A stretch of DNA of 64,000 nucleotides from Leptobrachium leishanense (Eukaryota; Chordata; Amphibia; Anura; Megophryidae): NCBI GenBank assembly GCA_009667805.1, contig CM019063.1, positions 190,398,661 to 190,462,660 on the forward strand. Direction: 5' to 3'. The translations under genes and the position numbers were made by a program. The notes under the pieces were generated by a model. The model made no database searches and was not told where the DNA came from. It was given only the letters and a program-made list of their open reading frames with translations. This document shows positions 56,150 to 64,000 of the stretch, in pieces (positions within the stretch are counted from its first letter, which is position 1; every line of letters starts with the position of its first letter).

Positions 56150-57430
56150 TGATTTCCCAGATATATTTTTTTCAATAAATTTTTATTGAAGTTTCCATAG
56201 TAATAAAAGCAATAAAAAGGAGGAGGGGAAGGTGAGCAGGATATAACAGGTCATGCATTAATCTGTTCACTTGACACCATTCAAGAATGGGCAGACACAC
56301 AGGAGTCTTAAGGACCCATAACATTAGGTGGAACATCAGGTACCTACAAGCCACATGCTTTATATATTTTGTGGATGTCCCAGAGGTCCAACTTGGGTGG
56401 GGTGAGACAGCAAACTGTTGTGGCCTGAGAGTCAAATAGGCGATACTGATCCAGCATATCCACTGTTTGTTTCTGCGCAGGAATCATTGCAGACTTCCAT
56501 TGTTTGGCAATCAACAATGCCATGGTAGAGATGATGATGATGATAAAGAACATCTTTAAATGTGGGCGTGGAAGCTGAATTATGCCTAATAAGAAAACCT
56601 CGGGGGCACACGGAATCCTTTTGCCCCACACTTCCGTAGCTAATTGGGATATCTCCCTCCAGAGCGGGGCTATAGCATCTGCAGCAGAGGGTAGAGACAT
56701 GTCATGCAAAACAGTTTATTTTGTCTGACATACTAGAGATACAATATCTTTCTCTGTTTACACCAGTGTAGCACACCGGGATGCCCCCACCGCGAACGTG
56801 TGTGGACGCCCATTGAGCGGGAGTTATGGTTATCGAGAAGTCTCTCTCCCAGCTTCATTGGAAAGACTACCTCTCGGCCTGTGTCGGTGTGTTTAGCATC
56901 GCAATAAAACCTAGAGATCGGCCTGATGGTAGATTAAAGGATCCAGGCAGAACAGTTCCGTAGGTGAGAGAAGGGCAAGATGAGAACTCAGGTTCGAGGA
57001 AATCTTGCATACTTTTAAATAGGAGTGCAGTTGCATATAGAATAGTAACATGTTATCAGGAGTCTTAAACTTGGCTTGTAACTCTTTGAAGGACTGGATG
57101 GCTGACCGAAAAGATGGTGCAAATTCATGACACTGCACCAGATCCAGGGCCCTACTGGTACATGAGGGAGCAAATTTATTTATTTATAAAGTATTTTACC
57201 AGGAAGGATACATTGAGATTTCTCTTGTTTTCAAGAATGGCAAAGAGGTCAACAGGGTGGCCATGGAGAGCGGGTTATGGTGTGTAAATAAGGAGAAATG
57301 TTGATCCTATTCTCGTAGATGGAGAGCCAAGTAGCCCTTTCAGAGTGGGTCTATTCCCAGGAAGCACGCACAGTATCTCCTGCAAGGCATGGCCCTGCAT
57401 TTGAGCCACCTCCACCGCCAATCACTGAGG
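56150..57430 (-). mobile_element. Tx1-like L1 ORF2 C-terminal fragment
   Basis: On the minus strand, three broken frames give FKELQAKFKTPDNMLLFYMQL (in part), then WREISQLATEVWGKRIP, then VFLLGIIQL and STMALLIAKQWKS. This follows the usual C-terminal order of L1/Tx1 ORF2. The 3' end is near 56160, adjacent to an AATAAATTTTTATTG stretch. A SINE tail (57170-57236) interrupts the upstream part. It is separate from the full-length L1 at 20192. Confidence 0.65.
57170..57236 (-). repeat. SINE 3' tail copy
   Basis: Minus-strand copy of the tail module with (TAAA)-type end at 57178 and CTTGAAAAC start at 57235. Confidence 0.75.
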
Positions 57431-57474
57431 CATATAGAAGAAATGGAACAGCTCTGACGCAAAGGCCAGGCATG

Positions 57475-57508
57475 AGGAAGTGACTGTTTTACACGTCACT
57501 TCCTCCCA
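57475..57508. repeat. Short perfect hairpin GAGGAAGTGAC
   Basis: GAGGAAGTGACTGTTTTACA-CGTCACTTCCTC: 11-bp arms around a short loop. Possibly the border of a hairpin element; the following 57510-58260 is GC-rich and has no recognised gene. Confidence 0.5.
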
Positions 57509-58990
57509 TTTGCCCAGGAGGGAAGTAGAGCTCTGGCTGCACGTGTGGGCAGTAAATGGAGCCGTGGAGGACTTGCTGTGGGCGGTCACGTGGCACCTGC
57601 GAGCCGCTGCCCGGCTCGATCTTTTCAGGGACACAGTGTCAAACCACCGGCAGCCTGTGTGCGCTCACTTTCTCGTCTGCAGCGGCCGGAGCAGGGCCTC
57701 CACGTCAGATCAGTGTGCACAGGGGCCCTTGCATGTGGTGCAGTGTTTGGAGTAACAGCTGGTGAGTCCCCTGAGGGCCTCCCAACTGATGGAGGGGATC
57801 CCTTTGCTTATCACTGTGGTGGGGGGGGGGTGTTGAGCAGGAAATCACCCTCCCCCACCTCATCCTGCAATAGGGGGTCATGACCCCAAGATGACCCTGC
57901 CCTTGGTTAGGCTGTGTGCCTGCTGTGATGTGATCCAGGCAGTGTGCCCTGTGGGTGTCAGTCCTGCATGCAGGAGTCCCCGGGCTGCTGCTTTGTGCAC
58001 CGTGCTCTGTGTCCTCTGAGCTGGGGGGAGGGAGCGTGCAGCTGGCTGCCAATCTACCACACATGGACTGTGTAACAGATCTCTGTGCCCTGACAGGGTC
58101 ACATCTGTCAAATGCTGCTTCCTCGCTACACACCCAGGTTCTCCTCGTGACTCTCACGCATTTCTCCAATACCTCAGCGGCAGCTTGAAGACAGGTGCAT
58201 GTAGAGAGAGCCTGGCTAGCACCCCCAGAATTAAGCCGAAGCTGTAGACCTGGAGCCTTTCGTTGGCACAGCAAGCAGACAACTGCTACCCCAAAACATG
58301 AGTCGTGACTTCAAGCTTGGTCAGAATAGAACTGGTTTAATCAAAATGACAAGCACAGATTTTTATGGTGGTAGACAGTGGTCATTTACATATAAAAGAA
58401 TCACAGCCTCTTCTAGGAGGACCTAATCACACTGATACAGATAATTGTACAAACATTGACCTCTTGGAATGAGAAATCTAATTACATTAGGTAGACAGTA
58501 CATAAAACATTACATAACCTTTCTTAACCTAAGACAATGGGTGCCAGCAGATTACAGTCCATTCAAATACACAGATAACATTGTAGAAACTTCATTCTGT
58601 CTCCAGCCATTTAAACACATATTTTTCCAGAGGGAAACAGTTACAGTCTGGAAAGAAATTATACATTTAACTCAGCTGGGCTAATATGAAAAAGTAGCCC
58701 ATAATAGTTCCAGACACGTGGCTACAAAAGCTGCGTTCACTTGGTTCAGAGGAACCGGCAACCGCAGAAATACTTTGCACAATGCCATCTCCTGCAACCA
58801 TCAGACGCACGGCACAAACAGCCCCAAAATCTGCCGTTTAACTGCTGGGCCATAGTCTGCATGCAGGAGGCAAGCCCACAGCCCCCTTCAAGTTGCACAG
58901 TGACAGCGTGTTCTGTCACAGACTGCATATCATGCACTGCCAGTCTCTGAGGACCTGAGCAGCCAGATCCAGTGAGCACATCGCCAGAAG
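57509..58990. other. GC-rich then ordinary noncoding DNA
   Basis: Overlapping open frames on both strands (57545-58274) follow from high GC and show no domain. CpG-containing but without clear promoter elements. 58300-58980 shows nothing recognisable. Confidence 0.4.
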
Positions 58991-58996
58991 GTCTTC

Positions 58997-59088
58997 TGTG
59001 ATTAAAGGCGAACATCCCTCACTTGACGTCATCCAGTGCAGCACGCATGGAATGACGTCAAGTGAGGAATGTTAGCCTTTAATTACAG
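58997..59088. repeat. Hairpin with CRE-like TGACGTCA in both arms
   Basis: CTGTGATTAAAGGCGAACAT-CCCTCACTTGACGTCATCCA and its complement (TGGAATGACGTCAAGTGAGG through TTAATTACAG) are separated by a 12-bp loop. About 40-bp arms with few mismatches. Confidence 0.8.
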
Positions 59089-59221
59089 ACCTTGCGTAGC
59101 ACCCAGCGGTAACACAGAGGAGGGTGTAGACAGGCCCCTGCAGTCAACGGGGGTCGGGGTCACACAGAGGGTGCACAGCCCATTGGGATCATGCACGGGG
59201 TGAATCCAGGCCCCTGCTCCC

Positions 59222-59612
59222 CCCCAGGGGGAGTGTCACATAGAGGAAGGGGGAGAGATAAGCTGAAAAGGGGGGGGAGACGTTGAAAGGGGGAAGAGAG
59301 AACAGTTGGAAAGGGGAAGAGACAAGAAAAAGGCATGGAAGGGGCAGAGAGAAGATGAGCAGAGAAAGGGGTTGAGAGGTAATGAGAATAGAAAGGGATA
59401 GAGGGAATGAGCACAGAAAGGGAGAGAAAAATATGCATAGGAGGGGTGTGTGAAGATTTGTATAGAAAGGGGTGAGGGAAAAGGAGATTAGAAGTGGAGA
59501 GCGAAGGAGAGTGAAAAACGGACATGAGAAGGGGATGAAAATGGGGAGAGCATGAAAAGAGGAGAGCGGAAAGGAGCATGAAAAAGGAGAGTGAGTGTAT
59601 CTGAGTGTATGT
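59222..59612 (+). repeat. Polypurine tract of about 390 bp
   Basis: G/A-rich strand with words such as GGGGAAGAGA, AAAGGGAGAG and GGGATGAAAA; few pyrimidines over nearly 400 bases. It is followed by GTGTATCTGA repeats at 59594-59630. The minus-strand frames here are composition artefacts. Confidence 0.7.
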
Positions 59613-59639
59613 GTATCTGAGTGTATGTGTCAGTGCAAG

Positions 59640-60371
59640 TTTGCGAATCTGAGTGGCTTTTACAACTAATAAAATTGGTCACGGGTACATTTGTGTGGGT
59701 TTGATTTTAGGAAAGTAGGTATTGCTAGGATCTAAAAGGGCATCAGTGTAATGAGAACGGGTATTGTTCTGATTCAGTGGTTAGTTATGGGTAAAGGGGG
59801 CATTGCTATGAACTAGGGGGTAATAATGTGAGGAAACGGGAACATTGTTCTGATGTAGGCAGTAATGGTTTGAGGTAGGTGGGACATTGCTTGGAGTTAG
59901 GTGGTATTGATGGATTGTTGTACATTTATGTTCGCTGAAAATAAATAATTATTAAAACAGCCTTAAAATGTCATTTTTTAAATGTAATTTGTTAACCATG
60001 TTTTTTTTTTATTTAATTGGGGGGCTGGGTTGCTGCACCATGGGCCTGTGGCTTGTATTTGCCCCCTGGGCCAAAAGTTGCACGACAGCCCTCAGCACTC
60101 CGGGGGAAGGTGGAGGGGAGCCAGGTCATTTTGGATGTCCACTCCTTCGCGCCGTTTTCTCAGCCTGGGTGCGAAAAACCTCATGATTGTCCCCCGTTTT
60201 TTGTTATTTTGCGACAGCCATGAGGGCCACAGAGGGTGTTGCCGTGATATAGAGTGTGTCACTGGTCTGTAGCTTCAAAATATCTGTGGAATGTGTGTCC
60301 TCATGTGCGGAGCAGGTCGATCATGTGTCCGCTATGCCCGGCCGCTAGCCATGCCCCAGATATTTTGAAAC
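59640..60371. other. Noncoding stretch
   Basis: No coding sequence with support. Several GGGTATTG/GGCATTGCT words near 59750-59900 suggest a weak tandem repeat. Confidence 0.35.
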
Positions 60372-60374
60372 TTA

Positions 60375-60848
60375 AGGGGTTATTCACCAAGCCCCAAATT
60401 TGCCACCAAAGTGCACTGAATGGTGCATTTTACTGTATGGTGCAATTTCATGGCAATTCGTCTATTCACACAGCTGTCAATTCTCCAAATCCAGGTGAAT
60501 TGACAGAAAAATACGATGCATTTCGCTGCAGTTCGGTTATCTTCGGCGGCAGTGAAATTGTCCTATAGAGAAGTGATGGTTAATCCATTCACAGAATTTT
60601 GGTTTTAATACCTATAAAGAGAATGAGAGTTACGATTATTTATTTTTTGCTGCAGTTCAGTGGATTTCGTAAAGGCCAGTTTGCCGCTCTTCGGTGTCGT
60701 TCGCCAGCTTTTTCATGAGGCTTCAGCGACTCCATCTTTGGGGCCCTACAGTGAATCCTGAATTCCCCATAGTTTCAGTGAAATGGAATTGCCGATGTGA
60801 AAAGCACCAAAGGTTCGATGAGATTACTGTGCTTTATAAATAACCCCT
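60375..60848. mobile_element. MITE with AGGGGTTATT ends, TTA TSD
   Basis: Left AGGGGTTATTCACC, right TTTATAAATAACCCCT; TTA on both sides (60372-60374, 60849-60851). The interior has TTCGG/CCGAA-type words and a hairpin GTCAATTCTCC...GGTGAATTGAC. It resembles the CAGGGTTATCC family in end sequence and target. A lone AGGGGTTATTCACTGAGC end is also present near 63491. Confidence 0.8.
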
Positions 60849-61007
60849 TTAATCTGCCATGATGCTCAGGTTTGAAATGTAATTCAAAAACATCTGGGGC
60901 CCTATTCCAAGGTTAGCGATATATATAACTTTGAGAAGTTATCTCATCACCTAGAATTGCTATTCCACTCTTGGCGCAAGCTGGTCTTGTACCACAAGCG
61001 TAGCGCT

Positions 61008-61372
61008 TCCATGCTGCTTTGCAATCCTGAGAGAGACTGGTGGGTTTACATTTATACCATCACCAGGGACAATTCCACTTTGGGATAAAAAGAAAACAGG
61101 AGTGAGCGCAAATGACAACCTTTTTTTTTTTCTTCTTATGTTTTATGCTTGGAGCAGGCTGGATACTTCTGGTCCACGGAGCCACCCTGTTGGGTAATAG
61201 GCACAAAACCGTTTTTCTGTACATATGTATATTTGTTGTATCCCCAGCCAGGTCATTTTTTGCTGCTGCCCCTTTTCCGTGTTTTTCTTTTTATCTTAAA
61301 GTGGAATTGTCCCTGGTGAGGGTATAAAAGTAAACCCACCAGTCTCTCTCATGACTGTAAAGCAGCATGAGC
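61008..61372. repeat. Long hairpin repeat, arms of about 83 bp
   Basis: The left arm (61008-61092, CATGCTGCTTTGCAATCCTG through GGACAATTCCACTTTGGGAT) is complementary to 61290-61372. The loop shares TTATGTTTTATGCTTGGAGC and GGCTGGATACTTCTGG with the split repeat at 11085-12215. The phrase GGGGCCCTATTCC at 60897 may be the left end of the complete element. Confidence 0.75.
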
Positions 61373-62222
61373 ATATGAGGTTGCTCAGAAAGCAGCTTGG
61401 TTTCATTAGGTAGGACTCACCCGACCAGAGGTGTCATGACATAGCAGGTGAGCTTATACTCTAATGACCATTACAATTAGACTGACTCACCTTTGCAGAT
61501 GCATTTGTAAGCATAGTATAATATAGTTGATGAAAACAAGGCATACTGTGCAACAAATTAATGCAAGCCCCGCATTATTTTGCATTTGGCTCCATAACTA
61601 CCTATTTATCGACACATGCTAGTGAATTAACACACTTGTTACAATCAGTAAATATTTTTTAAAGTAAATATTGTACATATGATCTGTCTTTGTCAGACCA
61701 CTCTAATGCCACTGGTATTGGTTTTATTTTTCATTAGTCCACCTGGTCTTTCCATTGTCCAATAGTGTCAATAGCTATTCAACCATGTATTAACTTTTCC
61801 TTGGTTACCACTTGGCAGGATAGGGAGTTAACTGCTGCCGGAGACTGGTACAAATAAATGACCATGCACAGCCACATTGGCTGCTCAATTAATAAAAAAA
61901 AAAAAATCTCCTCCATGCTTCCAATACATTATACATAATCCATTTTTCTCTGGATATCACTAATTAAAAATGCTACCGGTTGGTAGTGCATAGCATTAAG
62001 TCTAATACAGTAACACATTGCCTGCATAAATTCCCCTTTACACCATTCACTCATTCAAGTCCACTCCCCTGGTTTTATGCTCTTAATTTTAAAAAAAAAC
62101 AACAACAAAAAACATAGAGGTCTGGCTACAAAAATGTTCATGGACACTCACAATGTCCATCACTGGTTACCTGAAAGTAAACAAGCATTGGAGAAGACTC
62201 ACTGATCCATTAACAGCCTGAA
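61373..62222. other. AT-rich noncoding DNA downstream of CFAP73
   Basis: No coding sequence or repeat ends recognised. Confidence 0.4.
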
Positions 62223-62228
62223 TTTATT
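62223..62228 (-). terminator. CFAP73 polyadenylation signal
   Basis: AATAAA on the minus strand, about 95 bases beyond the CFAP73 stop codon. Confidence 0.5.
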
Positions 62229-62323
62229 ATTGCTACATTAGAACATTATTTTGCTATTTTACAGAGTCCCAAACTTCGTTTTTTTTCCATGTGTCTGTAG
62301 GAAAATCGGATGGTTTGGGGAGT

Positions 62324-62419
62324 TTAGTTGGGTGTAGGTATAACAGGAGTCTGTGATGTGAGATCTGCTTTCTTCAGATCTTTATATATGGCTTCAAGAT
62401 CCACAAAGCAAATCTTGAT
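62324..62419 (-). CDS. CFAP73: CFAP73 last coding exon (partial gene)
   Basis: CFAP73 (CCDC42B) is a coiled-coil axonemal protein that works with CFAP100 in the inner-arm dynein I1/f docking complex. The exon follows an acceptor (gttgctcctacag) and encodes IKICFVDLEAIYKDLKKADL and eleven more residues to a TAA at 62326-62324. This aligns with the human C-terminus VKLFMQDLSAMLAGLGQAE by pattern (I/V-K-x-C/F-F/M-x-D-L-x-x-I/M). The gene order, convergent with DDX54, is as in human, which strengthens a short match. Upstream exons lie beyond 62.4 kb and mostly outside the window. Confidence 0.7.
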   Translation of the reverse strand: MKICFVDLEAIYKDLKKADLTSQTPVIPTPN

Positions 62420-62664
62420 CTGTAGGAGCAACAGTCTGATATTAGATGACTTGTGTATTAAATAATAAAAAGAATACCTTGAGTAGTGTGCACAATCTTC
62501 AAATGGAAGAAAAAAAAAAAAAATAGTATACAGCTAAAATGATGCTTCGAGACTTTGCATCTTAAAAATTAAACTGAGTCCAATAGTTAACAGGAGTTGT
62601 TAGTGGTCAAAGTTCTGTTTTTTTGTGTTTTTATTTTTACTGTATATTACTAGCAAAAGAGTTA

Positions 62665-63128
62665 GGTTAATGTCAGACAAACGCAGTCTGAGCGCACTCT
62701 GCATGCGTGCATAACGGATGGACCTACTGACGGAAGATACTGTAGACACCACACGGTCCGTTTTTTTTAACGGATGTAGAAAAAAAAGGGAAATATGGGA
62801 ATCAAAATTAATTCCAAAGGCAGGTACGGTCAGCCAGACCGAAAAAACATCTGAGCATCAACGTGATGGACGTCGCAAATGCGCTGCGTCTGACGTCGCA
62901 ACATCACACACACAGGCCGCTACGCGGACGCAGCGCACTCTGGGCATCCGTCGTAGCGTTTTTACGTCGAGGCCTAAATGGCATCCGTTGCCACCTGCGT
63001 GGTGTGTGCGCACTTCGGTGCGCACGTACTTTGTGTGTTGGTCTCGATTGATCACAAATCAATGCTACAACGGACGTTAAACTGTGCGGCGACACGGACG
63101 TGATGACTGCGTTCGTCTGACGCTCGCC
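62665..63128. mobile_element. CpG-rich MITE with GTCAGAC ends, TTA TSD
   Basis: Left GGTTAATGTCAGACAAACGC, right GCGTTCGTCTGACGCTCGCC; TTA on both sides (62662-62664, 63129-63131). 464 bp, many ACG/GCG words, several overlapping frames without support. It is inserted in the presumed last CFAP73 intron. Confidence 0.85.
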
Positions 63129-63131
63129 TTA

Positions 63132-64000
63132 GGGTGGCAAGATAAACAGCAGTTCTTAATATCTTATTCTGTTCTTGAAGATCTTGCCGCTCAGCATTCC
63201 AAAGAATGGTAGAGTATATGTGGTTTGGATAGTGACATTTAATAGCAGATGCTTAGTCATAGTAAAAACTAGCCAGATGTACAGAGACTAAAGGGTATTC
63301 AGAATGCGCCAGTGGTGCAATGGTGACATGTGCTGCACTTCACAAAGGCGAAATCCAAACAGCAGAAGGTGAAGTTTCTGCAGCTGTTTGGATTTGTCTT
63401 TTGAGAAATGATGACATTTGTCACCTTTGCAACAATGGCAAACACCAGCGCTTTCGGAATAACTCTATACATATAAAATTCAAATCTAAAAGGGGTTATT
63501 CACTGAGCACCATTGTTTCATTTCAACAACAGTGGATTTTCTCAAGTTAACAACTGTGAAATACCTTGAATTCTCCAAGCAGGGAACCTCCATGGAAGGG
63601 AGCCCTAGTTGCAGCTGTTTACATCGAGGGGCCATCTTTTGTTCCTCTACAAGTGTTTAAAGAGGTCTTGCTAAAAATGTACAAGTATCTCACCTTCCCT
63701 CTATAATAATACAGTTTCATTTATAAAGGCAATTAAACCTCATGGAGAACCAGGACACTGGTGGATGTGGGGGGGGGGGGGTTGCTCCCCCCCCAGCTTT
63801 CCCATTGCAGTAGATTCAGGGGACTTTTGATCCCTTGTATCTCCATTTGCTTGCACCCTACATGGTCCAGTGACGTGTCATTGGAAAGACCAGAGTATGG
63901 CCAAATGTGACCATATACAACAGAACTTTTTTTATACTTCAACATTGGTTACAACTGCATTTTTCCTTAGAAATGGAAAACCTGTAACTGCATTTTTCTG
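63132..64000. other. Presumed CFAP73 intron, end of window
   Basis: Minus-strand 63163-63245 reads as a short coiled-coil-like peptide (LWNAERQDLQEQNKILRTA), which could be a CFAP73 exon, but no good splice sites frame it. A G-run lies at 63769-63781. Nothing else recognised. Confidence 0.35.

Noticed and set aside
57545..58274. Overlapping GC-rich frames on both strands (112 and 189 codons)
   Set aside because: Composition-driven; frames overlap each other on both strands, with no domain or splice evidence.
59160..59579. 139-codon minus-strand frame rich in Ser, Pro, Phe and Leu
   Set aside because: Translation of a polypyrimidine strand; low complexity.
62718..63080. 120-codon frame and its shadows
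   Set aside because: Contained in a CpG-rich MITE with defined ends and TTA duplication; several frames are open by lack of AT-rich stops.

Overview
The window is vertebrate nuclear DNA, most likely from an anuran amphibian. All genes are split by GT-AG introns and their proteins match vertebrate families. The intergenic and intronic DNA is packed with DIRS, Tx1-like L1, Tc1/mariner, Penelope-like and MITE sequence of the mix typical of frog genomes. I cannot name the species.

Five genes form a conserved block in the order TPCN1(-), IQCD/DRC10(+), RITA1(-), DDX54(+), CFAP73(-). This is the gene order I know from human 12q24.13, with the same relative orientations. TPCN1 is represented by two N-terminal coding exons (3.7-5.2 kb) plus a candidate 5' UTR exon. 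IQCD is complete in four coding exons (9.4-17.4 kb, 432 aa). RITA1 is complete in two coding exons (39.1-40.2 kb, 237 aa). DDX54 is complete in twenty coding exons (44.4-55.6 kb, 849 aa) and contains a U12-type intron. CFAP73 contributes only its last exon (62.3 kb). TPCN1/IQCD and RITA1/DDX54 are divergent pairs with probable shared promoters; the TPCN1/IQCD promoter carries a perfect RFX X-box, fitting a ciliary gene. IQCD and CFAP73 are motile-cilium proteins, DDX54 is a nucleolar RNA helicase, RITA1 a Notch/RBPJ regulator and TPCN1 an endolysosomal channel, so this is a synteny block and not one pathway.

Between IQCD and RITA1 lies a nest of transposons. A degenerate DIRS element with inverted terminal repeats spans about 18.6-34.0 kb. 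It has been split by a LINE fragment, by a full-length 5.7 kb Tx1-like L1 with a perfect 15-bp target duplication, and by a 3-kb compound insertion that carries a CpG-rich MITE and Penelope-like sequence. To its right are a MITE, a candidate solo LTR, a degenerate tandem array and another MITE.

Introns also hold mobile DNA: a 1.62-kb Tc1 element broken by one stop codon (IQCD), two inverted copies of a 0.9-kb MITE (one in IQCD, one in the DDX54 U12 intron), several palindromic MITEs, a tRNA-derived SINE and a 35/38-bp minisatellite. I saw no bacterial-type operons, CRISPR arrays, rRNA or functional tRNA genes.
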